The position numbers and the translations under genes were made by a program. Source: JBGAJN01 sp044224905 (GTDB taxonomy: Bacteria; Verrucomicrobiota; Verrucomicrobiia; Limisphaerales; JBGAJN01). From it: a stretch of DNA of 64,000 bases. Positions 1-8,728 of this stretch are shown one piece after another. Where the stretch lies: positions 1,240,001 to 1,304,000 of the forward strand of contig JBGAJN010000002.1 in assembly GCA_044224905.1 (NCBI GenBank), read 5' to 3'. Within the stretch, counting starts at the first letter, position 1. Each line of letters begins with the position of its first letter. The notes beneath the pieces were generated by a model. It did no database searches. It saw only the letters and a program-made list of their open reading frames with translations, and was not told where the DNA came from.

Positions 1-984
1 GCGATGCTGAACCAGTGCGCGCAACAGGCCGGTGCCATCGCCGGGTGCGCCGCCGCCAATATTGTCGGACGGTTCGACCAGCACGGTGAGGCCGGACGGG
101 AGCGGCGAGAGTTTCTTGAACACCTCGTTGATCGGGGGATCGGTGACGTTCCCTTGTTTCTTCAACGCAAGCGCAAGATTGCACAACTCGGTCAGCTTCG
201 TGCGGGCATCGGTTTCGTTGCCGGTCGTTGCGAGGCTGAAGCTCACGCCGGTTTCGGGAATGTCCGCGAAGGAGAACCCGGCGGCGACATTGACGGTCCA
301 GAGGTCCGGTGAACTCGCCTCCAGCGTCCGCGCGGCGCGTTCGAGTGCGAGCATTGGATTGTTCGCGGTGCCAGTGCCGGTCGGGGGCCACATCACTGGC
401 GGATGCTGCCAAAACATTCGCGGCAGCGCTCTGGTGGTAAGGGAGCGTTGCAACAAGGCGGCGGCATCCTGCGCGGCTTGGCGTCCGTCGGTGTGCGGGT
501 TCTCGCGATACGCGACGAGGCAGTTGGCGTGCGTGGCCATGCGCTGCGTGAAGTTCGCGTGGAGGTCGAACACGCCGAAGATCGGAAGCACGGCGGCGCC
601 GGGCAGAGCGCGAATTCGGGCGAGCAATTCGCCTTCGACGTCGGGCAGGGATTGTGTGGCCATCGCGCCATGCAGCACCAGGTAGATGGCGTCGACGCCG
701 CGGGTAAGTTGCGGTGTGGCGCGTTCGGCGAACTCGCGCCAGAAGGTTTCAATGACTTCGTCCTCCACGATTGCGCTCGGCGACGCGCGGAAGTCCACCG
801 TTGGCAGAACTTCCCAGCCGAACTTCTTCGCTGACTCCAACACGCCGCCCAGCGGTGAGCTGTCGCCGGCGGTGGCGAGGAGTTGATCACCGAGCAGAAT
901 CTGGAAGTCGCGCAGGCCGGTGGTGCCTTCGAGAAACGTGTGCGTCTCGTGAAACAAACCGGCGATGAGGACGCGCTTGGCCAT
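1..984 (-). CDS. M81 family metallopeptidase (MlrC-like), 3' end cut by window
   Basis: The reading frame opens at an ATG (complement of 982-984) and runs without a stop to base 1, giving 328 codons, so the C-terminus lies outside the window. The protein starts MAKRVLIAGLFHETHTF and has LHGAM (residues 104-108), DLHAN (140-144) and YRENPHTD (159-166). These are hallmarks of the M81/MlrC family, named for the microcystin-linearising peptidase MlrC. D140, H142 and H164 fit the D-x-H...H zinc-ligand pattern of that family. Most members have no proven substrate, so microcystin degradation should not be assumed. It lies 10 bp downstream of the RraA-like gene on the same strand, so the two are probably co-transcribed and may act in one small catabolic pathway. 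Family assignment is firm; substrate is unknown. Confidence 0.9.
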   Translation of the reverse strand, partial: MAKRVLIAGLFHETHTFLEGTTGLRDFQILLGDQLLATAGDSSPLGGVLESAKKFGWEVLPTVDFRASPSAIVEDEVIETFWREFAERATPQLTRGVDAIYLVLHGAMATQSLPDVEGELLARIRALPGAAVLPIFGVFDLHANFTQRMATHANCLVAYRENPHTDGRQAAQDAAALLQRSLTTRALPRMFWQHPPVMWPPTGTGTANNPMLALERAARTLEASSPDLWTVNVAAGFSFADIPETGVSFSLATTGNETDARTKLTELCNLALALKKQGNVTDPPINEVFKKLSPLPSGLTVLVEPSDNIGGGAPGDGTGLLRALVQHR

Positions 985-994
985 GCGGCTCTCG

Positions 995-1672
995 TTACAA
1001 CACGCCGTATTTGCGGAACGCCTCGCCCATCGGCATGCCGGCGGCTAGACGGGCGCGGACGACATTTTCGCTCGAAGCTTTTTTGCGGGCGAGGCGCAAC
1101 GTGTCGCTGATCGCGTCTTGCGGAATGATCACGATGCCGTCTTCGTCACCGAGCAAGAGGTCGCCGCGTTTGATCTTCACGCTGCCGATCTTGATCGGTT
1201 CTCCGATGGATACGATGTCCGCGCGGCCCTTGCTGTCGGCGGGATTGAAGCCAATGCCGAAAATGGGGAAATCGAGTTCTTTGAGTTTCCAAACGTCGCG
1301 CGTGCAGGCGGTCATCACGACGCCGCGCACGCCTTTATACATGCACGCCGTGGTAAGGAGCTCGCCCCAGAATCCGCAAGACTGATCGTTGTCAGCATCG
1401 ACGACGAGGATATCTCCGCGGGTCATCGCTTCGACGGCGGCGATTTCGAGTTTGTAAGGATTCGCCGGAATGCTCTTCACCGCCTCGGCGCGCGCGGGAA
1501 ATACGCGGCCCGAAATTCGGCATGTCGGTGTCAGCGGTCGGATGAACGGAGGCAGCGTTTGGCGGCGGTAGCCCAATTCATCGAGAACGTCCGCCACGAC
1601 GGCCGGATAAAGCTTGTCGAGAATCTGAAGTTGAATGGCGTGGTCGGGATTCGGAGGAGGAGGGGCTTTCAT
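995..1672 (-). CDS. RraA family protein (aldolase/decarboxylase-like)
   Basis: A 225-residue protein with the RraA/HMG-aldolase fold signature. G100-F-W-G-E-L-L-T is followed by the run KGVRGVVMTACTRD with the conserved R125-D126 pair, then FPIFGIGFNP. In the family these residues hold a divalent metal and the substrate carboxylate. Members include 4-hydroxy-4-methyl-2-oxoglutarate aldolase and the RNase E inhibitor RraA, and many are misnamed demethylmenaquinone methyltransferases. A metabolic aldolase or decarboxylase role is more likely here than RNase E regulation, because the gene pairs with an M81 peptidase-type gene. The ATG start follows a purine-rich stretch and gives a normal family length. 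Specific reaction unknown. Confidence 0.85.
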   Translation of the reverse strand: MKAPPPPNPDHAIQLQILDKLYPAVVADVLDELGYRRQTLPPFIRPLTPTCRISGRVFPARAEAVKSIPANPYKLEIAAVEAMTRGDILVVDADNDQSCGFWGELLTTACMYKGVRGVVMTACTRDVWKLKELDFPIFGIGFNPADSKGRADIVSIGEPIKIGSVKIKRGDLLLGDEDGIVIIPQDAISDTLRLARKKASSENVVRARLAAGMPMGEAFRKYGVL

Positions 1673-1720
1673 GATCTGAGTTTCGGACGGTGTAGGAACG
1701 ACTTGGTTTCAAATTGGATT

Positions 1721-2242
1721 TCAGAGCTTGCTGATTTTCTCCAGCAATCCGGTGGTCGATTTGCCGGGGACAAAGGGAATGAACACGATGCGTCCGCCAG
1801 CGCTTTCGACGGCAGCACGCTCTTCTTGATTGATCGTTTCGAGCGTGTAATCGCCGCCCTTCACATAGATGTCCGGTTGCGCGAGCGAAAGGAAACGCAC
1901 TGCGCGCGTCTCGGGAAAAATGGAAATGGCGTCGACCGATTGCAACGCGGCGAGCACGGAAGCGCGATCCGTCTCGGAGTTCAGTGGGCGTGTGGGACCT
2001 TTCAATTCGCGCACACCAGCATCGCCATTGACGCCCACGAGCAAGGCGTCGCCCTGGTTGCGGGCGGATTCGAGATACGTGACGTGGCCGAGATGGAGGA
2101 GATCGAAACAGCCGTTGGTAACCACCAGTTTCTTTCCGGAGGCGCGAAAAGCTTTGCGCCATTCAACCAGTTGCTCGCTGGGGATGATCTTGTCCCGGAA
2201 ATTCACTTGCGAAGTGTGGCGGAGAGACGGCGGGGGAATCAA
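1721..2242 (-). CDS. rfaE2: D-glycero-beta-D-manno-heptose 1-phosphate adenylyltransferase
   Basis: A 173-residue nucleotidyltransferase with the motif TNGCFDLLHLGH, in which H50-x-G-H53 is the HxGH catalytic signature. Downstream blocks include KGGDYT and FVPGKSTT. It matches the stand-alone adenylyltransferase half of HldE (RfaE domain II), which makes ADP-heptose for the LPS inner core. The kinase half is not fused, as is common outside enterobacteria. The residues before about position 15 (MIPPPSLRHT) are not typical of the family, and a shorter start is possible. Its presence implies a Gram-negative envelope with heptose-containing glycans. It is the first gene of the minus-strand group, divergent from the gene at 2321. 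Confidence 0.9.
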   Translation of the reverse strand: MIPPPSLRHTSQVNFRDKIIPSEQLVEWRKAFRASGKKLVVTNGCFDLLHLGHVTYLESARNQGDALLVGVNGDAGVRELKGPTRPLNSETDRASVLAALQSVDAISIFPETRAVRFLSLAQPDIYVKGGDYTLETINQEERAAVESAGGRIVFIPFVPGKSTTGLLEKISKL

Positions 2243-2320
2243 TTCGCAAAATGGCGAACGGTTTCGGGCAAATTTTTCCTGAGGGCTTGTCTTTTATGGG
2301 GGCAATTCTACAGTGACTTC

Positions 2321-2785
2321 ATGAAGAAAGACGTGGTGCCCGTAGAAATTCGCGGGATTCTTCCCGCCAACAGCGGGTGTGCCATCTTTGTCGGCAATGA
2401 CGAAAAGGTTTTCGTCATCCAGGTCGAGAACAGCATGGGGGCGATCATCGGCATGTTCCTCAAGGAGATGCCGAAGGAACGTCCGCTAACGCATGATTTA
2501 ATTTCCAGCATCCTCAAAGGGTTCAGCATCTCGGTTGAACGGGTCGTGATCACGGAGTTGAAGAACTCCACGTATTTCGCGCGCCTGATTCTTCACCAGA
2601 AAAACGACCTTGGCGAAAACCTCGTCGAGATCGATGCGCGGCCAAGCGATTGCCTCGCCATTGCGACGGCGCAGAAGCGTCCCATCTTCGTCGCGGCCAC
2701 GTTGTTCGAGCAGGTGGAGGACATGACCGAAGTCCTTCAGCGAATCAACGAGAACTCCGGCGAAAATCCCACCGAAAACGAATAA
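2321..2785 (+). CDS. Bifunctional nuclease family protein (DUF151)
   Basis: A 154-residue protein starting MKKDVVPVEIRGI. It contains VENSMGAIIGMFL, ERPLTHDLI and DARPSDCLAIA, the conserved blocks of the bifunctional nuclease (BFN, DUF151) family. Some members have combined RNase and DNase activity; most bacterial ones are uncharacterised. The ATG at 2321 is chosen because the longer frame upstream is only antisense to rfaE2 and has no family similarity. The gene ends 5 bp before holA, so they are probably one transcript. Protein function in the cell is not certain. Confidence 0.85.
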   Translation: MKKDVVPVEIRGILPANSGCAIFVGNDEKVFVIQVENSMGAIIGMFLKEMPKERPLTHDLISSILKGFSISVERVVITELKNSTYFARLILHQKNDLGENLVEIDARPSDCLAIATAQKRPIFVAATLFEQVEDMTEVLQRINENSGENPTENE

Positions 2786-2790
2786 GCTCG

Positions 2791-3945
2791 ATGCCTCCTG
2801 CCGCCGCCACTTCGGTTGCGCCGCTCGTCTTTGTCTTCGGCGACGATGATTTCGCCGTGAAGCAACGCGCGCGGCAGATCTTCCAGAAATGGTCCGAGGA
2901 ACTCGGCGGCATGGATCACGAGATCATCAACGCCGCCGTGGGCAGCAGCGGTGAAGCGCTCACCGCCATCGGGAAACTTCGCGAGGCGTTGCAAACACTT
3001 CCTTTCTTCGGCACGGGCAAGGCCGTTTGGTTTCAGGACTGCAATTTTCTGGGCGACGATCGCACGTCGGGTTCCGCCGGGGTGACCGAGGCATTGTTGG
3101 AACTGGCGCAGGAGTTGAAGAAGTTTTCGTGGGACAAAGTCCGGCTGGTTTTGAGCGCAGGCAAGGTCGACAAGCGGAAGACGTTTTACAAAACCATCGA
3201 GAAAGCGGGCGCGGTCGAAAACTTCTCGGCGTGGTCGACCGACGATAAGGATTGGGCGATGCAGGCGGAGAGTGCCGCGCTCAAACAACTCCGCGGACTC
3301 AAAAAGGAAATTTCTGACGAAGCGCTTGCGTTGCTCGTGACCTACGTGGGACCGAACGCGCGACAACTCGCCAACGAGACCGAGAAGGTCGCGCTCTATG
3401 TTGGTGATCGTCCGGAAATTGTGCCGGATGACGTTGATGCCGTGGTGACGCGGCAAAAGCAGGCGCGGGCTTTTGCGCTGGGCGACGCGCTGGGGGATCG
3501 GGATCTGCCGCGCGTGCTGCGCACGCTCGACGCTGAGTTGTGGGAGATGAAACTCGATCCACAAAAGTCTGAGATCGGTTTGCTTTACGGATTGATCACC
3601 AAAGTCCGCGCGATGATTTTCTTGAAAGAAATGACGCGAGCCGGTTGGATTTCCGCCGACTTGAGTGATCGCGATTACAATCGGTTCAAAGCGCAGCTTG
3701 AACGGGTGCCGGCGGACAAATTGCCGGCCGATAAACGCTTCAATCCGCTGGCCGTGAATCCCTACGTGCTTTTCCGTGCGATGCCGCAGTCCAAGAAATA
3801 CTCCCTCGCCGAATTGGTCCGCGCGATGAACCTTTTGCTCGAGTGCAATCGTAAGTTGGTCTCCAGCAGCCTCGACGAGGCTCTGGTATTGCAGCAAACT
3901 CTGGTGCAGATTGTCGGTGGCGCAGCGACAACCCCGCGGCGTTAA
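2791..3945 (+). CDS. holA: DNA polymerase III subunit delta
   Basis: A 384-residue protein beginning MPPAAATS and then LVFVFGDDDFAV, the usual N-terminal strand and loop of HolA. In the family this subunit opens the beta sliding clamp as part of the clamp-loader complex. The middle has the HolA-type run LVTYVGPNARQLANETEKVALY. The C-terminal half (FALGDALGDRDLPRVLRTLD and the following helices) fits the collar domain. Length is slightly above the usual 330-350 residues. The ATG at 2791 lies 5 bp after the upstream stop, and the longer open frame upstream overlaps the nuclease gene and is rejected. Confidence 0.88.
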   Translation: MPPAAATSVAPLVFVFGDDDFAVKQRARQIFQKWSEELGGMDHEIINAAVGSSGEALTAIGKLREALQTLPFFGTGKAVWFQDCNFLGDDRTSGSAGVTEALLELAQELKKFSWDKVRLVLSAGKVDKRKTFYKTIEKAGAVENFSAWSTDDKDWAMQAESAALKQLRGLKKEISDEALALLVTYVGPNARQLANETEKVALYVGDRPEIVPDDVDAVVTRQKQARAFALGDALGDRDLPRVLRTLDAELWEMKLDPQKSEIGLLYGLITKVRAMIFLKEMTRAGWISADLSDRDYNRFKAQLERVPADKLPADKRFNPLAVNPYVLFRAMPQSKKYSLAELVRAMNLLLECNRKLVSSSLDEALVLQQTLVQIVGGAATTPRR

Positions 3946-3957
3946 GTAAACAACCGT

Positions 3958-4482
3958 ATGAACCCCATCAACCCACAGATGTCCGTTTGTTTCGTGGACC
4001 CCGTGGTGGTGATCAAGCTGCGGGGCCGCGCGACCGTCACGCTGAGCGTGCCGTTCAAGGCGCTGGTAAACGAAACCCTTCAACGCGGTCGCTCGTGTTT
4101 TGCGTTGGAATTGAGCGAGTGTCTGATCATGGACAGCACGTTTCTCGGCGTGCTCGCGAACTTTGGCGTGCGCCTCGAACAAGAGCATCCGGAAAAGCCG
4201 CAGCGGATCACTTTGATTTCGCCGAGTCAGAAGATTCTCGACCTGCTGGATAATCTTGGTGCGATGCGGTTTTTCCGGGTGGTGGAGAATTCCGCGCCTG
4301 CGGCGGAGAAATTTCAGCCGGTGGCAGCTCCCGAAGCGCCAGTGTCGCGCGTGGAAGTTTCCCGAACCTGCCTGGAAGCGCATCGTTTGCTGATGGAAAT
4401 CGATCCGCGCAATGTTTCGAAGTTCAAGGATGTCACGCAGTTTTTGGCCGAGGACCTGAAGAAGCTCGAAGGCGGAAACTGA
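3958..4482 (+). CDS. STAS domain protein (anti-sigma factor antagonist-like)
   Basis: A 174-residue protein. Residues 8-105 fit a STAS domain, with the central ELSECLIMDSTFLGVLANF segment and D59-S60-T61 at the position of the phosphorylated serine in SpoIIAA-type antagonists. STAS proteins of this class bind or release anti-sigma kinases according to phosphorylation state. A tail of about 70 residues follows a proline/alanine linker and has no motif I recognise. No anti-sigma kinase gene lies nearby. It starts 12 bp after holA and probably shares its transcript. Confidence 0.75.
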   Translation: MNPINPQMSVCFVDPVVVIKLRGRATVTLSVPFKALVNETLQRGRSCFALELSECLIMDSTFLGVLANFGVRLEQEHPEKPQRITLISPSQKILDLLDNLGAMRFFRVVENSAPAAEKFQPVAAPEAPVSRVEVSRTCLEAHRLLMEIDPRNVSKFKDVTQFLAEDLKKLEGGN

Positions 4483-4567
4483 GGGTTTTTCATCTTCGGC
4501 AGCGACCCGCCCGATTCCGTTGTGAGCTTTGCTTTCGTTGGTTTCGCATCATTTTTCTCCCTTCTCC

Positions 4568-4595
4568 TTGCCACGGTTTCGGTGACGACTACACT
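4568..4595 (+). promoter_or_regulatory. Candidate sigma-70 promoter for the helicase gene
   Basis: TTGCCA (4568-4573) and TACACT (4590-4595) are separated by 16 bp and lie just upstream of the helicase ATG at 4605. The match is by eye and the predicted leader would be very short. Confidence 0.35.
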
Positions 4596-4604
4596 CCGCG
4601 CGCG

Positions 4605-6629
4605 ATGTTGAATTTGCACACGCTTAATCCGCAGCAACGCGAGGCTGTCGTGACCACCAAAGGTCCCGTTTTGATCCTTGCGGGCGCCGGCACGGGCAAG
4701 ACGCGGGTCATTACTTTTCGCATTGCGCACCTCGTGGAACGCGGTGTCCGTCCCGGCAATATTCTCGCGGTCACTTTCACCAACAAAGCCGCGCGCGAGA
4801 TGCAGGAGCGTGTGCGTGAACTGCTTCCCAAGCCCGTGAAACGCGAGGGTGAGGAAAAGCCCGATCGCCCGACCATCTGCACGTTTCACTCGCTCTGCGT
4901 TCGGATTCTGCGGCAGCACATCGACAAGCTTGGCTACAAAAAGAACTTCGTCATCTACGACGAAGCGGAGCAGCTCGGGGCGATCAAAAAAATTCTCAGT
5001 CATCTTTCCGCCAAGGGCGAAAAGACCGATCCCAAAGCGATCCTGAGCCTTTTGAGTCGCTTCAAGAACGGCGGTTCCCAGGCAGCCGTGTTTTCGGACC
5101 CGAGCGTGCGTGCTTTGGCCGAGCACGTTCGTTCGCGTTACGAGTCCGCGTTGCACGCGTGCAACGCCGTTGATTTCGATGACTTAATTTTGCTGACCAT
5201 CAAATTGTTTCGCGAACATCCCGATGCGCTTGAGGCGTGCCGCGCGAAGTTTCGTTACGTGATGGTGGATGAGTATCAGGACACGAACGCCTCGCAATTT
5301 GAGTTGGTGCACTCGCTGACAAAGGAACACCGCAATCTCTGCGTTGTCGGTGATGACGATCAATCCATCTACGGCTGGCGTGGTGCCGAGATCGCGAATC
5401 TGCTCGATCTCGAGAAACATTTTCCCGAGGTGAAAATCGTGAAGCTCGAGCAAAACTACCGTTCGACCACGACCATTCTCGGCGCGGCCAATGCGGTGAT
5501 CAAAAACAATGCGCGTCGTCGTGGCAAACAGCTGTGGTCGCAGAAAGGCAACGGCACCAAGATCACGCTGCACGCTTTTCAGGACGACGAAGAGGAAGCG
5601 CGCACGATTGTTGAGGAGATCGAATACAACCGCATGGGCAAGCGCATCCCGTGGGGCGATCAGGCGATTCTGTTTCGCACGAACCTACAGTCGCGACCGA
5701 TTGAAATGGCGCTGCGTCAGGCGCATGTGCGCTACCACCTCATTGGCGGGCAGAGCTTTTTCGATCGCCGTGAGATCCGCGATTTTCTCGCCTACGTGAA
5801 GATGTTCATCAATCCGCATGATGACATGAGTCTCTTGCGCATCGCGAACGTTCCCGCGCGCGGCCTCAGCGATGTGACGATGGAGCGCCTGCTTGCGGCA
5901 AGTCAGGAGCGGCATTGTTCCGTCTTCAACGCGATGAAGCACACCGATGTTCAGGCGTCGTTGCAATCCCGCACGGCTGAGGCCATCCGCGAATTCGTTG
6001 GCTACATCGAGCAAGTCCGCTCGGAGTTGGAAGCGGATCCGCATCTTTCATTGCAATTGTGGGCAGAAAAATTTCTCAACGAGACGGGTTATCTAACCGA
6101 CTTGCGACGCTCCGAGAAAGATCCGGAAGTTGCGGAGGGGCGCGTGCGCAATTTGAAGGAGCTCGTCGCTTCGCTGGACAATTCGGGAATCAGCGTGCCG
6201 GCGACCGATCGTCTCGACACCTTTCTTGAAGACCTGACGCTCGACAGCGAACGCGAAGAGGACAAGGAAGCTGGCGATGCTGTGACGTTGATCACGATGC
6301 ATAGCTGCAAGGGGTTGGAGTATCCCCACGTTTACATCGTCGGAGTCGAAGACGGGCTGCTGCCGCACTCTCGTTCAAAAGTCGAAGGGACGTTGGACGA
6401 GGAGCGCCGCCTTTTCTACGTTGCGATTACCCGCGCGATGCAGACGCTGAGTATCAGCCATTGCTCGGCGCGAAAGAAATACGGACAACTCCTCCCGTGC
6501 CACCCCTCGGGCTTCTTGAAAGAACTGCCGGAGGAATTCATCGAGCACGCGAGCGAGCGCGCGAAACTCCCTGTCACGGTGGAGACCGGTAAGAGCCTCT
6601 TCGCCGCCATGCGCGCAGCGATTGAGTAG
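4605..6629 (+). CDS. UvrD/PcrA/Rep-type ATP-dependent DNA helicase
   Basis: A 674-residue superfamily 1A helicase with all canonical motifs in order: Walker A GAGTGKT (residues 27-33), TFTNKAAREM, Walker B DEYQDTN, VVGDDDQSIYGWRGA, the QNYRST motif, ITMHSCKGLEYPHV and FYVAITRA. Enzymes of this group translocate 3' to 5' on single-stranded DNA and act in nucleotide excision repair, replication restart or removal of recombination proteins. The C-terminus is short and lacks the long RNA-polymerase-binding tail of PcrA, so I do not choose between UvrD, Rep and PcrA. The ATG at 4605 is followed directly by LNLHTLNPQQREAV, the normal start of the family. Confidence 0.93.
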   Translation: MLNLHTLNPQQREAVVTTKGPVLILAGAGTGKTRVITFRIAHLVERGVRPGNILAVTFTNKAAREMQERVRELLPKPVKREGEEKPDRPTICTFHSLCVRILRQHIDKLGYKKNFVIYDEAEQLGAIKKILSHLSAKGEKTDPKAILSLLSRFKNGGSQAAVFSDPSVRALAEHVRSRYESALHACNAVDFDDLILLTIKLFREHPDALEACRAKFRYVMVDEYQDTNASQFELVHSLTKEHRNLCVVGDDDQSIYGWRGAEIANLLDLEKHFPEVKIVKLEQNYRSTTTILGAANAVIKNNARRRGKQLWSQKGNGTKITLHAFQDDEEEARTIVEEIEYNRMGKRIPWGDQAILFRTNLQSRPIEMALRQAHVRYHLIGGQSFFDRREIRDFLAYVKMFINPHDDMSLLRIANVPARGLSDVTMERLLAASQERHCSVFNAMKHTDVQASLQSRTAEAIREFVGYIEQVRSELEADPHLSLQLWAEKFLNETGYLTDLRRSEKDPEVAEGRVRNLKELVASLDNSGISVPATDRLDTFLEDLTLDSEREEDKEAGDAVTLITMHSCKGLEYPHVYIVGVEDGLLPHSRSKVEGTLDEERRLFYVAITRAMQTLSISHCSARKKYGQLLPCHPSGFLKELPEEFIEHASERAKLPVTVETGKSLFAAMRAAIE

Positions 6630-6770
6630 GATAGTGGCGGGTGATTTGTGCCCGGATGGTGCTGAAAGAACGCTGGGGGCTGTGTTCCGTGTCAGTGTTC
6701 GAAATCGGCGATCGGTGAGTGTCTTTTGTTGTCGTTGCTCGATTCTTCGCGTACCGAGGTGCCATCAAGC

Positions 6771-8330
6771 TCAACGCGATGATTTGACGTATTTCTCCAA
6801 GTAACAATCGAAGCCGCGAAAGTCGACCATCTGGCGGGACTGCAACCTCAAGGACGGATTGGGGCTCTCCATTTGAAAGGGATTGGCGAAGACCAGTCGT
6901 CCACCGGGCTTGAGCACCGTCGCTGCGACGGAGAAAAGTTCGGCGAATAATTGCGGGAGGTTGGCGATGGGCACGCGCTTGCCCATGGGCGGATTGGTGA
7001 TGATTAACGTGGCCGTGTTCGGGCCGAGGCCGGCGATCTTGGCGAAATCGCGGAAGTCGCAGCAGGTAAACTTCGCTTCTACGGACTTCACGTTCGCGGC
7101 GGTGAAGTTGTCCTGCGAGATATCGACGGCTTCGGCGCTGAGGTCCGTTCCGAACACCGCGCGCACGCCGCCGAGGAGTGAGCGCTCGACGAGTTCCAAG
7201 CCGGAACCGCAGAACGGGTCCCAGACGATTTCATTCGCCATCGGTCCGGCAACGCGGGCCATGCACGCGGCCAAGGGCGGGTGAGACGCAGCGGGGACGT
7301 CGTGTTGGCGATACGCGAAACGGGGATCCGGCGTGAGCTTGGGCGAAAGCTCCACGATGCTGCCGCGCTGGGTTGGATGAATAGACGCGATCCACGGAGC
7401 GCGCCGCGGGTCGTTCAGAATCTCGGGACACAGCGCATACGCGCGATTGGTCAGGAGCCGTACCGCACCGCGTTGATGGCCTTGCGAAACGAAGTCCAAT
7501 CGGTAACGGATCGATCCTTCGGTGAAAGTTTTCAGGAGACGCCGAGACAAAGGGGAGGTGATCGCGGCTGCCCATGCTTCGATGGACTTCGCTTCGTCCG
7601 AGCTGGGAACGGAGCCGAGAACAAATCCCACGGTCCCGAAACAACGGAGCGAATAAATGTCAGCGAGCGTGAACGGCGCGAGCGGCGTGAGCGTCACCAA
7701 GCCGCTGCTGACTTCGGCGACGCGGAATTTTCCCTTCGTCCGTCTGGAAGATTCGACCTCTTCGCGGACAATTTCCTCCAAGCCTTTCCGGCCGCGCAAC
7801 TGGATGCGGACCCCGGCGAAATCGGAGAGCTGGCGATTCATTCGGACGAGGCTCGGGCTCTCGTGCCGCGCAAGACTTGCTTTGACCTTCTGCTCCGTTT
7901 GCGGATGCAAACCCGCGGCCCCCTTTTTAATGACTTCGAGCGTGGCCGCTCCGCCGATCTTTTCGAGCGTCTGTCCCAGGAACTTCTTTTCGCGTTCGAC
8001 TTCGGTCGTTTGCAGCAGGGCGAGCAGCTCCGCTTCTTCGCTGCGACCGGCGCCAATCTTGGGCAACGCGGCCATGGCGTAACGGCGGATTTTTTCATTG
8101 GGATCACGCAGCAAATTCTGGAGCCACGGGCGCACGGCGTCGCGTTGATCCATCGTGCCGGACTCGGAAAAGACCACGCCCACGGCGCGAACGAGGGCGA
8201 CTCCCTCGCTCCGTTCCTGAGGTGTGGCGCGATCGAAGCGCGGCATTTCTTCCGCCCACAGCCGTTCGCACGACAAGGTGCGCAACTGCCGGTAAAGTTC
8301 TTTGGTGGGATTAGTGTCTCCAGTTTTCAT
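6771..8330 (-). CDS. HEAT-repeat/Rossmann methyltransferase fusion (THUMP-type RNA guanine-N2 methyltransferase-like)
   Basis: A 519-residue protein. Residues about 60-150 look like HEAT repeats (paired helices such as NLLRDPNEKIRRYAMAALPK). Residues about 170-340 are a poorly conserved middle region in the position of a THUMP domain. Residues 345-519 are a class I methyltransferase with motif I DPFCGSG (371-377), acidic loop GTDLS and motif IV NPPMG (446-450). DPFCGSG plus NPPMG is typical of the UPF0020/TrmN/RlmL group, which makes N2-methylguanosine in tRNA or rRNA. I chose the ATG at 8330 because the 45 extra codons upstream look non-coding and cross a terminator-like hairpin. The HEAT extension is unusual for the family. 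Confidence 0.75.
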   Translation of the reverse strand: MKTGDTNPTKELYRQLRTLSCERLWAEEMPRFDRATPQERSEGVALVRAVGVVFSESGTMDQRDAVRPWLQNLLRDPNEKIRRYAMAALPKIGAGRSEEAELLALLQTTEVEREKKFLGQTLEKIGGAATLEVIKKGAAGLHPQTEQKVKASLARHESPSLVRMNRQLSDFAGVRIQLRGRKGLEEIVREEVESSRRTKGKFRVAEVSSGLVTLTPLAPFTLADIYSLRCFGTVGFVLGSVPSSDEAKSIEAWAAAITSPLSRRLLKTFTEGSIRYRLDFVSQGHQRGAVRLLTNRAYALCPEILNDPRRAPWIASIHPTQRGSIVELSPKLTPDPRFAYRQHDVPAASHPPLAACMARVAGPMANEIVWDPFCGSGLELVERSLLGGVRAVFGTDLSAEAVDISQDNFTAANVKSVEAKFTCCDFRDFAKIAGLGPNTATLIITNPPMGKRVPIANLPQLFAELFSVAATVLKPGGRLVFANPFQMESPNPSLRLQSRQMVDFRGFDCYLEKYVKSSR

Positions 8331-8728
8331 TCGGCAGCGAGATGTTTGTCCGCCTTCTTGGGGAATGTAGCAAGCGCCAAGTCGCCGCAGGGGCGAGTCG
8401 GCCCATGAATTTTGCGCGTGGGGAAAAAGAAACCGGCGGCCTGTTTCCAGGCCGCCGGGCAACAACTCAATTTGGAAGACGCTAAGTAGAACTCAGCGCA
8501 TGGGGCGGATTGGGGATGGGGTTTTCGCTTCCGCCGTGATAGCGGTCGCGGTGGGCAACACACTCAACCCTCGCGGATTTTTGTATGTCGTTCTCATGCC
8601 ATCCAATTAGCAAGGCCCATACCACCCTCGATTATGGGGCATTTTGTGAGTGAGGGGCAAAAACCATGGACGCGATTCAACACTCTGTTTCTTTTTGTTC
8701 ACCGTCGGTGGCAAAGAAAGTTCGTGGA
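8331..8728. other. Intergenic region without a recognisable gene
   Basis: About 400 bp between two minus-strand genes. It contains the terminator at 8421-8458 and presumably the promoter of the downstream methyltransferase gene. Short open frames here show no family features or plausible ribosome-binding sites. Confidence 0.5.
8421..8458 (-). terminator. Rho-independent terminator after the HscB-like gene
   Basis: A perfect 11-bp stem (8433-8443 with 8448-8458, arms CCGGCGGCCTG and CAGGCCGCCGG) closes a 4-nt loop. Read on the minus strand it is followed by TTTCTTTTT. This is the classic layout for an intrinsic terminator of the minus-strand Fe-S group that ends at 8729. Confidence 0.85.

Noticed and set aside
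1118..2785. 555-codon plus-strand frame
   Set aside because: Only the last 154 codons (from 2321) resemble a protein family; the rest is antisense to the RraA-like and rfaE2 genes.
2737..4383. 548-codon minus-strand frame
   Set aside because: Antisense to holA and the STAS gene; composition and absence of motifs mark it as a GC-rich shadow.
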